Part shown: piece by piece, positions 52,726-62,036 of the stretch | Numbering within the stretch: position 1 is the first letter of the stretch | How the letters are laid out: each line of letters begins with the position of its first letter | NCBI GenBank assembly: GCA_017451025.1 | Contig: JAFSSM010000056.1 | Location: 29,148-93,147 of the forward strand | DNA from: Synergistaceae bacterium | Lineage (GTDB): Bacteria > Synergistota > Synergistia > Synergistales > Aminobacteriaceae | Length of the DNA: 64,000 nt | Direction of reading: 5' to 3' | The notes under the pieces: model-generated | Database searches by the model: none | Told to the model about the DNA's origin: nothing | What the model saw: the letters and a program-made list of their open reading frames with translations, nothing else | Translations under genes and position numbers: made by a program

Positions 52726-53513
52726 AGGATAAAGAACGTCTCGACAAGCTCATTCTCGAACTTGGCCTGACTGATTCCCGCGCTAAGGCCCAAGCCTTAA
52801 TCATGGCGGGCAATGTCCGGGTAAACGGTCAAGTAGTTACGAAGGCAGGCTCAATGCTTCCGCGTGAAGCGAGCATCTCAGTTGAGGGAGTCCGTCAATG
52901 GGCAGGAAGAGGAGCGCACAAACTTCTTGGAGCGTTCGATGTTTTCCCGATTAACGTTGAGGGGAAAGTCTGCGCTGACTTCGGAGCATCAACCGGAGGA
53001 TTTACCGATGTGCTGCTCTCAAAAGGAGCATCAAGAGTCTACGCAGTTGACGTAGGTTACGGGCAATTAATCTGGCGGCTGGCAAACGACCCCAGAGTGG
53101 TAGTTATGGACAGAACCAACGCAAGATACCTGACGCATAAAGATTTTCCTGAACAGGTGGAATTTGCCTCGTGTGATGTGTCGTTCATATCGCTGAAGCT
53201 GATTCTGCCTGTCCTGGATGACGTAGTGAAGGATGAGGCTGTTGTGCTGATAAAGCCCCAGTTTGAGGCAGGACGCGGTAGGATTGCGAAGGGAGTTGTT
53301 CGCGACAAGGCAATACATGCCGAAATTTTGAGGGATATGCTTAAGTTCATAGATGAAGCTACCGGGTTCGGAATTGCCGGGCTGAGTTATTCGCCCATTC
53401 GCGGGCCGGAAGGGAACATAGAGTTTTTATGCTATATTACGCACGGCACTGTGAATACGGGTTATGACATTGATGCTATAGTGAACAGCGCACACGATAA
53501 ATTTGGGAGTTGA
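52722..53513 (+). CDS. tlyA: TlyA family rRNA 2'-O-methyltransferase
   Basis: S4-FtsJ type protein of 263 aa. Seen: an N-terminal S4 RNA-binding domain (RLDKLILELGLTDSRAKAQ), the SAM-binding FGASTGGFTDVLLS, the catalytic K-D-K-E arrangement with VSFISLKLILP and LIKPQFEAGR. TlyA proteins methylate 16S and 23S rRNA in several bacteria; many are misnamed haemolysin A. ATG at 52722 overlaps the dxs stop. A dxs-tlyA pairing is common. Confidence 0.92.
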   Translation: MKDKERLDKLILELGLTDSRAKAQALIMAGNVRVNGQVVTKAGSMLPREASISVEGVRQWAGRGAHKLLGAFDVFPINVEGKVCADFGASTGGFTDVLLSKGASRVYAVDVGYGQLIWRLANDPRVVVMDRTNARYLTHKDFPEQVEFASCDVSFISLKLILPVLDDVVKDEAVVLIKPQFEAGRGRIAKGVVRDKAIHAEILRDMLKFIDEATGFGIAGLSYSPIRGPEGNIEFLCYITHGTVNTGYDIDAIVNSAHDKFGS

Positions 53514-53523
53514 TTAATGATTG

Positions 53524-54654
53524 ATGACGCAGAAGGAATTTGTGGAGCTTTGTGCCGATGGCGATTACTGGAGTGTGAAAGGGGCGATAGAATCCGGGAT
53601 TGACCCTAATGAACCCGCAATCATCAACGGAATTTCTGTCGGGGCAATGTTCGTAGCGGCCTCATCAGGTAACTGCCACGCAGTCCGGGCACTTCTTGAG
53701 CACGGAGCAGGCAGTGCAGAAGGCTATGTAGCGGCGGTAATCGGCAGGAAAATGGAGATTGTGAGGTTCCTTTATAGAAGGCATGAGGACATAAACGCCC
53801 TGGACAGCGGCGGTACAAACGCACTGATTACGGCAACGACGATGAAGCGGCCCGAAATAGTCGAGGAGCTTCTTTATTATGAAGCAGACCCGAACGTCAA
53901 ATCGCAGGCAGGGCATACCGCACTGACATACTTGGCGATGATTGCGGCCAATGAAAAAAAACAAAATCCTGAAGAATACCATGTTGAAGGAGACATCGAA
54001 AAAATAGCTTCTCTGCTTCTTGAATACGATGCTGATTATCTGGAAGCCATGATGATAGCCATCAAGACAGATTTGTTCGATTTTGTTTTGGTACTGGTGA
54101 ACCGCAAAAAGAACCTAAATCTCCAGGATGAAGATGGCCGCAGTTTAGTGATGTTATCAGTGATGAACGGAGGAGGAATGATTCTTGATTACATGCTGGA
54201 TTTCGGAGCTGATCCTGACCTTCCCGACAATAAGGGACGCACGCCGTTGATGATAGCTGCAATTGACGAAGAGGCTGACCATCGAATTATAAATTCGCTT
54301 CTGAGGGCCGGAGCAGACATCGATGCACACGACAACAGAGGGATAACTCCGCTTATGTGGGCGGTTGTCGGTGCGGACAAGACACCCGGCGAGCTTCTGC
54401 CTGCACTGATTCGCACAGGAGGAGTCAGGGCTTCGGGCTGGGAGAAATGGTTTGCGTTTCTGTCGCTGTATAATGCCGCAAAACGAGGGCTTCAGCTTGA
54501 TATGGTAAGCAGGCTCATCAATGAAGGTGCTGATGTGAACGCTGTGGACAACAGGGGCATGAACGCCATGATGTACGCTCTGCTTGAAGGCGACGATGAA
54601 GTTGCTGACATTTTGGCGGAAGCAGGAGCAAAGATAAATTTTGACATGAATTAG
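53524..54654 (+). CDS. Ankyrin-repeat protein
   Basis: Cytoplasmic protein of 376 aa with no signal peptide. Seen: about eight ankyrin repeats, for example NGISVGAMFVAASSGNCHAV, GHTALTYLAMIAANE, DNKGRTPLMIAA, DNRGITPLMWAV and NRGMNAMMYALLEGDDEV. An insert of 30 residues (KKQNPEEYHVEGDIEKIA) breaks the fourth repeat. ATG at 53524 is used; TTG directly before it is possible. It is unrelated in domain plan to the secreted ankyrin remnant at 39-41 kb but shows a similar repeat consensus. Partner unknown. Confidence 0.85.
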   Translation: MTQKEFVELCADGDYWSVKGAIESGIDPNEPAIINGISVGAMFVAASSGNCHAVRALLEHGAGSAEGYVAAVIGRKMEIVRFLYRRHEDINALDSGGTNALITATTMKRPEIVEELLYYEADPNVKSQAGHTALTYLAMIAANEKKQNPEEYHVEGDIEKIASLLLEYDADYLEAMMIAIKTDLFDFVLVLVNRKKNLNLQDEDGRSLVMLSVMNGGGMILDYMLDFGADPDLPDNKGRTPLMIAAIDEEADHRIINSLLRAGADIDAHDNRGITPLMWAVVGADKTPGELLPALIRTGGVRASGWEKWFAFLSLYNAAKRGLQLDMVSRLINEGADVNAVDNRGMNAMMYALLEGDDEVADILAEAGAKINFDMN

Positions 54655-54667
54655 GGAGGAATAATTA

Positions 54668-55537
54668 TTGTTTAGGACAAAAGTAAAGCAATTGCTTTCA
54701 TCCTCTAAGCTGGGGGAGTTTGACCTGGTGATAGAGCCAAACAAGACGACAGGAGATTTTATTCTGGAGCTGCTGAAGTTCCGTGAATTGTTCTTCTTTC
54801 TTGCGTGGAAGGATATTTTGGTGAGGTATAAGCAGACCGTAGTGGGTGCGGCATGGAGCATAATCCGGCCATTGCTCAGCATGGTAGTGTTCACGGTGAT
54901 ATTCGGGCGTGTGGCCAAGCTCCCGACAGAAGGTACAGCACCGTACCCGATAATGGTGTTCTCCGCGCTGCTGCCCTGGCAGTATTTCGCCAACTCAATG
55001 CAGCAGAGCGCGGACTCAGTGCAGAGAGCAAGCGGAATGATCAGCAAGATATATTTTCCCAGACTGATACTTCCCACTTCGGCGGTACTAGTCTGCGTTG
55101 TGGACTTCCTGATTTCGTTTGCAATGCTGTGCGTCCTGATGGTCATCTACAAGTTCGTACCGTCGCCGTACATAGTTCTTTTGCCGGTGTTCTTCATCCC
55201 CGCAACGATGACTGCTCTCGGAGTCGGCTACTGGTTTGCGGCAGTCGGAGTCAGGTACAGGGATTTCCGCCACATAATGCCGTTCATCGTGCAGTTCGGA
55301 ATGTACGTGTCTCCTGTAGGATTTTCCAGCTCAGTTATTCCCGAAAGATGGCGATTAATCTACAGCCTTAACCCGATGGTCGGAGTGATTGACGGTTTTC
55401 GTTGGTGCATTCAGGGAACGGAAGTATCGCTTTATCCTCCTGCATTCGCTATCTCGATAATAACGTCGCTTGTGATTTTCTGGTACGGCCTGCGATTCTT
55501 CAGGAAGACCGAAAAATCCTTTGCGGACTTTATTTAG
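54668..55537 (+). CDS. wzm: Polysaccharide ABC exporter permease (Wzm-like)
   Basis: ABC-2 type permease of 289 aa with six membrane helices that exports O-antigen or teichoic-type polymers. Seen: the amphipathic segment RELFFFLAWKDILVRYKQTV, GAAWSIIRPLLSMVVFTVIF, PYPIMVFSALLPWQYFA and YSLNPMVGVIDGFRW. Start is TTG with GGGAGGAAT upstream. The ATPase follows 14 nt later. Confidence 0.9.
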   Translation: MFRTKVKQLLSSSKLGEFDLVIEPNKTTGDFILELLKFRELFFFLAWKDILVRYKQTVVGAAWSIIRPLLSMVVFTVIFGRVAKLPTEGTAPYPIMVFSALLPWQYFANSMQQSADSVQRASGMISKIYFPRLILPTSAVLVCVVDFLISFAMLCVLMVIYKFVPSPYIVLLPVFFIPATMTALGVGYWFAAVGVRYRDFRHIMPFIVQFGMYVSPVGFSSSVIPERWRLIYSLNPMVGVIDGFRWCIQGTEVSLYPPAFAISIITSLVIFWYGLRFFRKTEKSFADFI

Positions 55538-55551
55538 AGGAGGTAACGGCG

Positions 55552-56841
55552 ATGTTAGCACTCAAGATAGAGAACTTAGGCAAGAGGTACCTCCTGCATC
55601 ACCACAGGGAGACGAGAATTTACGACGTATTGGGAAATTTTGTGCACAGGCTCGGACGGAGAATCAGGCATCCATTCGCGGAAAGATCAATTCCTCAAGG
55701 GTCAGAGGAGTTCTGGGCACTGCGGAATTTGACGCTGGACATTGAGCAGGGCGAGCGCGTTGCGTTTGTCGGGCACAACGGAGCCGGAAAATCTACGCTC
55801 CTAAAACTGTTGAGCCGCATAACAGACCCGACGGAAGGCAGAATAGGGATTAAGGGAAGAGTAGCGAGTCTTCTGGAAGTAGGGACAGGATTTCACCCGG
55901 ACCTTACCGGCCGCGAGAACATTTACCTCAACGCCGCTATTCTGGGAATGCGTGTGCAAGAGATACGCAAGAACTTCAACGACATAGTTGAGTTCTCCGG
56001 CGTGGAGAAGTTCCTTGATACTCCGGTGAAGAGATATTCCAGCGGAATGTATGTGCGCTTGGCCTTCGCGATAGCGGCTCACCTCAGCTCCGAGATTCTG
56101 ATAGTGGATGAGGTTCTTGCTGTGGGAGATATGGAGTTCCAGAAAAAATGTATGGGCAAAATGGACGAGATAAGCCACAAAGAAGGCCGCACGATTCTGT
56201 TCGTCAGCCACAACATGGGAGCAGTTCTCCAGCTGTGCAACAGGGTAGTGTGCCTTGAGAGCGGGAAGCAGGTCTTCGACACGGTGAACGTGGTAGATGG
56301 CGTGCAAAAGTATATGTCGATGTCCCAGCGCAAGGCGAACGATGCAGAGTGGCACAACCCCGGCGACAAGTACGAGAACGAATACTTCAAGCCTCTGCGT
56401 TTCGGTCTGTACAATGCTAACGGCGAGGTGAACTTTGCCTCAGTCAGCCGCGAGGATGAGCTTTACGTGGAAATCGAGGGAATAGTGAAGAAGCCCGACG
56501 AAAAATTGTGCGTAGGGTATGCGCTTCACACGATAGAGGGTACGCTTCTGTACTGGACGTACCACAGCGACCAGGTAGGCAGTACCGACGAAATTCCGAC
56601 GCTTGACGGTCATGTGTGCCTGCGTTCGCGTGTGCCTCTTGAGCAGCTCAATTTGGGTGAGAAGCGTCTTGATTTGGCGATAAGAGTTTACGGCGGAGAC
56701 TGGATAGCCGTTCCTGGAGGGACTAAGCCGCTGTCGGTGTCATTCAATCTTGAAGGGCCTCTGAACAAATCGCCGTATTGTGTTTTGCGTAGAAGCGGAC
56801 CTATGGCAATAAATGCGGGCTGGAAGATTCGTGAAGCGTGA
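55552..56841 (+). CDS. wzt: Polysaccharide ABC exporter ATPase (Wzt-like)
   Basis: ATPase of 429 aa. Seen: Walker [28 protein letters not shown], the signature [12 protein letters not shown], Walker [13 protein letters not shown] and switch FVSHNMGAV; then a C-terminal Wzt_C-like beta domain from about residue 260 that in other species recognises the end of the O-polysaccharide. ATG follows AGAGGAGGTAA. With Wzm and Gmd it points to a surface glycan containing GDP-sugar-derived residues. Confidence 0.92.
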   Translation: MLALKIENLGKRYLLHHHRETRIYDVLGNFVHRLGRRIRHPFAERSIPQGSEEFWALRNLTLDIEQGERVAFVGHNGAGKSTLLKLLSRITDPTEGRIGIKGRVASLLEVGTGFHPDLTGRENIYLNAAILGMRVQEIRKNFNDIVEFSGVEKFLDTPVKRYSSGMYVRLAFAIAAHLSSEILIVDEVLAVGDMEFQKKCMGKMDEISHKEGRTILFVSHNMGAVLQLCNRVVCLESGKQVFDTVNVVDGVQKYMSMSQRKANDAEWHNPGDKYENEYFKPLRFGLYNANGEVNFASVSREDELYVEIEGIVKKPDEKLCVGYALHTIEGTLLYWTYHSDQVGSTDEIPTLDGHVCLRSRVPLEQLNLGEKRLDLAIRVYGGDWIAVPGGTKPLSVSFNLEGPLNKSPYCVLRRSGPMAINAGWKIREA

Positions 56842-56868
56842 TTGCAGGCCGAACGAAGAGGTCTGCGT

Positions 56869-56894
56869 GTAGTTGTAAATGTAGTTGTAAAAAT
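56869..56894 (+). repeat. Dispersed repeat copy 2 (GTAGTTGTAAA pair)
   Basis: GTAGTTGTAAAT and GTAGTTGTAAAAAT, one mismatch from 17970-17995 and followed likewise by TGCTGCC. It lies 27 bp after the wzt stop. Confidence 0.7.
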
Positions 56895-56933
56895 GCTGCC
56901 GGTATCCCTCTGAAACTTGCGATAACCGACAGC
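56895..56933 (+). other. Hairpin between wzt and gmd
   Basis: GCTGCCGGTATC pairs with GATAACCGACAGC across a 14-nt loop with one mismatch and one bulge. No T run follows. It could moderate read-through into gmd or stabilise an mRNA end. Confidence 0.5.
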
Positions 56934-56966
56934 AAAACCATCTTATCATGTACGGAGAAATTAATC

Positions 56967-58061
56967 ATGAAGAAAGCATTAATCACTGGAGTAACAGGTC
57001 AGGACGGAGCATTTTTGACATCGTTCCTGCTGAAGAAAGGCTATGAAGTTCACGGACTGAAGCGCAGAAGCTCAATCTTCAACACTTCCAGAATCGACGA
57101 GTTCTACAAGGACCTCCACGAGGAAGGGCACAAATTTTTCCTGCATTACGGGGATATGACGGACTCGAGCAACCTGATTCGGATGGTGCAGACTATTCAG
57201 CCCGACGAAATCTATAACTTGGCCGCACAGAGCCACGTAAGGGTGTCTTTCGAGGAACCGGAATATACTGCGGACTCTGACGGGCTGGGAGCCCTCCGGC
57301 TTCTCGAGGCAGTAAGAATCTTGGGGCTTGAGGGTCAGACGAAATTCTATCAGGCATCGACAAGCGAGCTGTTCGGGAAAGTTCAGGAGACCCCCCAGAA
57401 AGAAACTACCCCGTTCTACCCGCGAAGCCCCTACGCCGCCGCAAAACTCTATGCCTACTGGATAACGGTGAACTACAGGGAAGCCTATAACATGTTCGCG
57501 TGCAACGGAATACTCTTCAACCATGAGTCAGAACTGAGGGGCGAGACGTTCGTTACGCGCAAAATTTCGAGGGCCGCCGCAAGAATCGCATTAGGTCTTC
57601 AGGAAAAAGTGTATCTCGGGAATCTCAACGCAAAACGTGATTGGGGACACGCTGAGGACTACGTAAAAGCTATGTGGATGATACTGCAGCAGGATAAGCC
57701 CGAAGATTTCGTGATAGCGACAGGCGAAACGCATTCGGTGCGTGAATTTGCGACGCTGGCTTTCCGCGAGGCAGGGATTATCCTAGAATGGCAGGGTGAA
57801 GGACTCAACGAGAAGGGCATAGACACCAGAAACGGGAAGGCTGTTGTTGAAGTTGACCCCCTGTATTTCCGTCCGACCGAAGTAGATTTGCTGCTGGGCG
57901 ATCCGTCTAAAGCTGAAAGTATGCTCGGCTGGAAAAGAAAAGTAACCTTCCCTGAACTGGTCAGAAGAATGGTGAAGTATGACCTGGAACTCTTCAGGAA
58001 AGATATTTTGATCAGGGATGCGGGCTACAAAGTAACCAGTGCACTCGAGGAAGGGCAATAG
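56967..58061 (+). CDS. gmd: GDP-mannose 4,6-dehydratase
   Basis: Extended short-chain dehydrogenase of 364 aa that turns GDP-mannose into GDP-4-keto-6-deoxymannose. Seen: NADP loop [44 protein letters not shown] with catalytic Thr and Glu, Tyr/Lys in [10 protein letters not shown], and [21 protein letters not shown] precedes ATG. The next enzyme (for GDP-fucose, rhamnose or perosamine) is not in the window. Confidence 0.94.
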   Translation: MKKALITGVTGQDGAFLTSFLLKKGYEVHGLKRRSSIFNTSRIDEFYKDLHEEGHKFFLHYGDMTDSSNLIRMVQTIQPDEIYNLAAQSHVRVSFEEPEYTADSDGLGALRLLEAVRILGLEGQTKFYQASTSELFGKVQETPQKETTPFYPRSPYAAAKLYAYWITVNYREAYNMFACNGILFNHESELRGETFVTRKISRAAARIALGLQEKVYLGNLNAKRDWGHAEDYVKAMWMILQQDKPEDFVIATGETHSVREFATLAFREAGIILEWQGEGLNEKGIDTRNGKAVVEVDPLYFRPTEVDLLLGDPSKAESMLGWKRKVTFPELVRRMVKYDLELFRKDILIRDAGYKVTSALEEGQ

Positions 58062-58093
58062 CACACAAAAAAGTGCGGGCAGGGATTTATTAT

Positions 58094-60982
58094 TTATTCT
58101 GCATCATCACTGTCCGCAATAATTTCACCGTTGAACTCGCCTTTGCGGCACAAACTCTTGACCTTGCACCACTTGCACAAATCACAATCGTAATGGGGCG
58201 CAAATTCACCCTTAGCCAGAATCTTCACAGCACAGTCCATTGCGTACTCACCCTCACGAACACGAGCCTCGATATCTTGTCCGAACTTTTTGGACTTGTA
58301 CTGAGCGAATATTGCCTGCGCTTCACTATTGATTGACCCGGAAACAGCTCCGTCATCCAGACCGAGAATGTACACCCCTGCAAGACTGCACCCCTTGAAC
58401 GACTCAACCTCACTTCCGCTGAAAAGGGCCGCATACACCGAAAGCTGAAGCCCTGCCTCAAAATCTCCGTCATTGCCCTTGTCAGGATTCCTCCACCAAT
58501 ATGAAGCTGTATCCATTTTAGACTCGGAGTTTGAGCCGTTTCCTGTCTTGTAGTCCGCGATGAACGCCATGCGTGTACCGTGCGGATTGTCGAGTATCTC
58601 TATCCTGTCGCACTGTCCTAAAAACGTTATCCCGTCCTGCTCGTGCTGAAGGTGAGCGTCTGCTTCAAGCAGAATATCCCTGTGAGTCCAGCCGTCTTTA
58701 TGAAGTCCGTCAAGAATGCCTGCCTGAATAGCTATGAGCCTCTCCACACGGAACTTTATGCTCCCCAGTTTCCGCGCAAGCCTTGAGTCAGCAACAAGCC
58801 TGTGAAAATCCGAATATGTCTCGCTGGGATTCTTTTTGTCGGTCAGCTTCTGCCACTCCTGATGTGCTAACAGCGAGAATACATCGCCAGGAGCTTCCAT
58901 GTCCAGCCTGTAATTTCGCCAGACACACTCCCAATATTTATGGAGCATATTTCCCCACTCAGCAGACGACGCTAATTCCGAACTCTGCTCATAAATCTTG
59001 GCCTGCCTCTTCTGCCACCACAGGAACGGACACGCAAGCAGCTCGTGAATGTCGCTCGCACCCACTGAATTAGCTTCTTTCCTGATGACAGGTGAATAGC
59101 GTTCAGGCTTGTCCTTCGGGTCAATCTCCGGAAAAATAAATCCGTCCCCTCCCATCAGAATGCGTATGCCTTCTGCCGGATTAGAGGTGATTTCCCAGCC
59201 GGTCATGTCATCACGAAAATTCTGCATAAACGGTGATTCGGATAACGGCCTGCCCTTGTCGTCGAGCATAGGCCTGGAAATTATCGTGAGTTTTTCGCCG
59301 GTGTGAATTAACCGCCTGAAGAGTGCCTCGTTCTGCTGGGCTTTCTCTGCCGGCAGAAGCAGCCGTGACTCTATGTCGTTGAGCTTTTTGCGCTCGTCAA
59401 CATCCAGCAATGGCGACACGGCGATATTCCCCGACCATGAGCGTCCTGTTACGTCGGTCATTATCCAGACAGGGAACGACGCGAGCACCGGCGGACGGCC
59501 CGAAAATATTCTCACGGAGTTTGCAGTCTGAATCGGTGCGCGGGTGTTGGTGTTCCTGCACCATGTCTCAAGAAAATCATACGCACCATTCTCGCGGGCT
59601 AGGAGCTTCTCGTCCTGAACTGGCCCTAAGTCCGGCGTAAGCTCGTCTATGGCCAGGAATTTCTGTCCTACGGTCTCGATTGCGCTCGCCGTGAGCCTGA
59701 CTGCCTCGTCGAGTTCCGGTGCCTCCGAAGTCATGTCCGGACGGTCAAGCCACAAACCCGGAGTGTTCAGGAACTCGTTGAATGCCTTCATGATTCTGCG
59801 CGGGGTGCTGTTTACCGACATAACTTCGCAGAATTTCCGGATTGCCTTCAACGCTGTTAGTGCATCCGCAAATACCCCTTCATTATTTCCGGCCAAGTAC
59901 TCCTGCCAAGAATCAAGCCCTGTACGTCCTGCCCTGTATGCTTTCATCAACGGGAAGGCTGACCCTGCAAAACAATTCTGGGAGAGCAGCATAGCAGTAT
60001 CATACGGCGGAAAATCCTTGATGCTGAGGTTCGCCAGTGAGGTAATAATTTTTCCCGGCATAGTCTGGCTTATGGGAATACCGCTCATGAAATCATAAGG
60101 CACCCCGTAACGCCTGAATGCCTGAGCAAACGAATCTTCCCTGCCTTCCGTGAGCATAAGACCTATTGCGTCAAAACCGGGAAATTCTCCCAAATCCGGC
60201 CTTTCTCCTGCGGACCACAGGGCAAGAGTCCTAGCGATCATTTCCGGCTCAAGTCCAGGCTCGGAAATGTTAAGCTCAACAATTTTTCCAGACGAAGGCT
60301 TAGCGCGGACGTTTTTCCCGAACTGCGAGGCAGCATCTCCGAACCGTGCAATGTGTGCTTCGGGCTTGATGATAATAACTTCATGGCAGTGCTGGCCAAG
60401 TGCTTTGACAAGTTCGAGCTGGCTGTGGTTGAACGTCATGAATCCCGCAAAAATGAGCTGATAATCTTTTCCCCAGTCCTGATTTTCGGCGAGGGCTTCG
60501 AGCGACGCTGAACATATCTGCGCACTGTCGAGCAGGTTGTGTTCTCGCAGGTAGTCTATGTAATTCGAATACACTTCAGGCAGCAGGAACTCCGACGGGT
60601 TATCGCTTTCGGGGTTGCGCGCAAGTTTTTCCGGAGGGACAGCCTCATTGAGCAGTTCCCTTATGTCCGACGAGAGAACCTCGAGGAAGCCCGGCTTGCT
60701 GATTCCAGGAAGGGCATTGACTTTATCGCGGTATTTTCTTGATGTTCCGTCGAGAATTGACCGCAGAATCAGGAGGTGATCCGGCGGAGAAAAGACATAT
60801 CTGCGCGAAAGCCTGTTTATGTCCTCGTAAATATCTTCCCACGTCCACAAGCCTGGCTCTCTGAGAAAGAATTTGTCCTTTCTGGATGGAATAACTATGC
60901 GGAAATTTCCGGTGCGGTCTATGACCGAAATAATGCCCGCAAGTTCTCGGGAATTGCTGCAGGCGAAAATTTTTGTGCTCAT
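58094..60982 (-). CDS. AddB-like PD-(D/E)XK exonuclease subunit with iron-sulfur staple
   Basis: A 962-aa protein. The N-terminal two thirds resemble the inactive helicase-like part of AddB (LIFAGFMTFNHSQLELVKAL). The C-terminal third is a PD-(D/E)XK nuclease: ASDIHELLACPFLWW, GNMLHKYWE, ADYKTGNGS with the DxK pair, and GLQLSVYAALF. Cysteines in LLACPF and CKWCKVKSLC fit the C-C-x2-C-x5-C iron staple. AddB works with AddA in double-strand break repair; no addA is present here. The start overlaps the 61-aa gene as ATGA. Confidence 0.8.
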   Translation of the reverse strand: MSTKIFACSNSRELAGIISVIDRTGNFRIVIPSRKDKFFLREPGLWTWEDIYEDINRLSRRYVFSPPDHLLILRSILDGTSRKYRDKVNALPGISKPGFLEVLSSDIRELLNEAVPPEKLARNPESDNPSEFLLPEVYSNYIDYLREHNLLDSAQICSASLEALAENQDWGKDYQLIFAGFMTFNHSQLELVKALGQHCHEVIIIKPEAHIARFGDAASQFGKNVRAKPSSGKIVELNISEPGLEPEMIARTLALWSAGERPDLGEFPGFDAIGLMLTEGREDSFAQAFRRYGVPYDFMSGIPISQTMPGKIITSLANLSIKDFPPYDTAMLLSQNCFAGSAFPLMKAYRAGRTGLDSWQEYLAGNNEGVFADALTALKAIRKFCEVMSVNSTPRRIMKAFNEFLNTPGLWLDRPDMTSEAPELDEAVRLTASAIETVGQKFLAIDELTPDLGPVQDEKLLARENGAYDFLETWCRNTNTRAPIQTANSVRIFSGRPPVLASFPVWIMTDVTGRSWSGNIAVSPLLDVDERKKLNDIESRLLLPAEKAQQNEALFRRLIHTGEKLTIISRPMLDDKGRPLSESPFMQNFRDDMTGWEITSNPAEGIRILMGGDGFIFPEIDPKDKPERYSPVIRKEANSVGASDIHELLACPFLWWQKRQAKIYEQSSELASSAEWGNMLHKYWECVWRNYRLDMEAPGDVFSLLAHQEWQKLTDKKNPSETYSDFHRLVADSRLARKLGSIKFRVERLIAIQAGILDGLHKDGWTHRDILLEADAHLQHEQDGITFLGQCDRIEILDNPHGTRMAFIADYKTGNGSNSESKMDTASYWWRNPDKGNDGDFEAGLQLSVYAALFSGSEVESFKGCSLAGVYILGLDDGAVSGSINSEAQAIFAQYKSKKFGQDIEARVREGEYAMDCAVKILAKGEFAPHYDCDLCKWCKVKSLCRKGEFNGEIIADSDDAE

Positions 60983-61164
60983 TGTGATTTGCTGATTATG
61001 TTTATGAACTCGGACATCAGGCGGAAATCGTCCTGTTTGAGTTTCTTTCCGGCCTTGAACTTTTTCCAGTCCTCAAAGAGATTGCGTTTGCGCAGGAAGT
61101 TGACATGAGCCATATAGATAGCTTCCTGCCACTGTTCGGTGAATGATTTTGCCGGGTCTGGCAT
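60979..61164 (-). CDS. Small basic protein coupled to the AddB-like gene
   Basis: A 61-aa protein (MPDPAKSFTEQWQEAIYMAH start) with two predicted helices and a basic middle (NLFEDWKKFKAGKKLKQDDF). AGGAGG precedes ATG and its stop overlaps the nuclease start. No family recognised. The good ribosome site, charged composition and coupling argue for a real gene; a nuclease accessory role is only a guess. Confidence 0.5.
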   Translation of the reverse strand: MPDPAKSFTEQWQEAIYMAHVNFLRKRNLFEDWKKFKAGKKLKQDDFRLMSEFINIISKSQ

Positions 61165-61205
61165 GATAAAAACTGCCTCCTGTTAAAAATTTGGGGATTG
61201 GGGAA

Positions 61206-61211
61206 ATTATA
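61206..61211 (-). promoter_or_regulatory. Candidate -10 of the small protein/AddB-like operon
   Basis: Minus-strand TATAAT (context GTCGTATAAT) about 42 nt upstream of the 61-aa gene. No strong -35. Confidence 0.4.
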
Positions 61212-61221
61212 CGACATTTTG

Positions 61222-61271
61222 GCGTGAAAAAAGAAAGACTGCCAGAGTTACCGGTAACCCCCCTGACAGTC
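61222..61271 (-). terminator. Terminator of the icd-side transcript
   Basis: Stem GACTG/CAGTC with CAG/CTG and TTACCGGTAA inside, followed on the minus strand by TTTCTTTTTTC, 9 nt after the cyclophilin-like gene. Confidence 0.85.
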
Positions 61272-61279
61272 GATTATGT

Positions 61280-61696
61280 TTATTCTGCTGGAGCGAACGT
61301 AACCTCAATATCGCCTGTAGTCGAGAAAATTTCAGCTCCAGATTCTATATGACCGAGATGCTGCCGTCTGAATCTTTCACCGTTCTGCTTGTAGAGAATC
61401 ACCAGGCATCTTTGCGGCGGCCAGTAGATTATATCCCCTACGCTGTAGTTCGAAGCTGTCTGCTTTGTCTCTGGGAGCTTGCCGGACATGAAGAAGCACA
61501 TTTCGCGTTCGTAGAGGTCTTTCATCTTGACGGTGAAGGGCATCTGTGCGTAGAGTGCACGTGAAGCCGGATTATCTTCAAGTACAGCGTGGAGATTTTT
61601 TCCCTTGATTGCAACGATAATTTTCATCTCTTCAGCACAGACACTCCCGGCCAAGAGAGACAGCAGCAAAAGAAAAGCAGCTATCAGCCTCCGCAT
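61280..61696 (-). CDS. Cyclophilin-like fold secreted protein
   Basis: Exported protein of 138 aa. Seen: signal peptide RLIAAFLLLLSLLAGSVCA, then MKIIVAIKGKNLHAVLEDN, ALYAQMPFTVKMKD and the DIIYWPPQRCLVILYKQ strand region, matching the Cyclophilin_like pattern found in many anaerobes. No peptidyl-prolyl isomerase active site is evident. ATG at 61696 (MRRLIAAF) is used; it overlaps the upstream gene by 13 nt. Confidence 0.7.
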   Translation of the reverse strand: MRRLIAAFLLLLSLLAGSVCAEEMKIIVAIKGKNLHAVLEDNPASRALYAQMPFTVKMKDLYEREMCFFMSGKLPETKQTASNYSVGDIIYWPPQRCLVILYKQNGERFRRQHLGHIESGAEIFSTTGDIEVTFAPAE

Positions 61697-61965
61697 GAAC
61701 CTGTGCACCCTGCGCAGCCCATTCCGCAGCTGCCGGAACGCCACGCATTGATAACCGGCACAAATATTTCCATTATGGCGGGAATTTCGCTTACACCTTC
61801 GTCGTCTTCATAGAGATCAAGAACCTGCATAACCTCTTCAGGAGTCTCGTAACCTTCAAGAATGCTCTGCACTACGTCGCGAAGATATACATCCCTCTCT
61901 TTGCACACAGGAGTATCCGCAGGTGCGCGGCTCCAGTCAATTTTTTCTGCAACACGTTCTTCCAT
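61684..61965 (-). CDS. Uncharacterised 93-aa protein with Cys-rich tail
   Basis: Cytoplasmic-type protein. The first 75 residues form helices (VAEKIDWSRAPADTPVCKERDVYLR, here shortened, and SILEGYETPEEVMQVLDL); the end is CGMGCAGCTGSCGG with four Cys in C-x3-C-x2-C-x3-C spacing, suited to Fe-S or metal binding. No family recognised. GAGAGGTG precedes ATG. It follows the icd terminator and a promoter, and overlaps the cyclophilin-like gene. Confidence 0.55.
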   Translation of the reverse strand: MEERVAEKIDWSRAPADTPVCKERDVYLRDVVQSILEGYETPEEVMQVLDLYEDDEGVSEIPAIMEIFVPVINAWRSGSCGMGCAGCTGSCGG

Positions 61966-61980
61966 TATTACACCTCTCAC

Positions 61981-62019
61981 AAAAAAATTAACCCGCAAGA
62001 CCAGAAAGAGTCCTGCGGG
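61981..62019 (-). terminator. Rho-independent terminator of icd
   Basis: Minus-strand stem CCCGCA/TGCGGG extended by GAC/GTC, followed by TTAATTTTTTT, 18 nt beyond the icd stop. Confidence 0.8.
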
Positions 62020-62023
62020 CTGA

Positions 62024-62032
62024 ATTATACCA
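62024..62032 (-). promoter_or_regulatory. Extended -10 promoter before the icd terminator
   Basis: Minus-strand TGGTATAAT between the icd stop and the terminator stem. RNA starting here (near 62017) would begin with the hairpin itself and lead to the 93-aa gene. Confidence 0.45.
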
Positions 62033-62036
62033 GTTC

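Noticed and set aside
54157..55146. 329-aa minus-strand frame across the ankyrin and wzm genes
   Set aside because: Antisense to two genes with clear domains; composition is that of a shadow frame.
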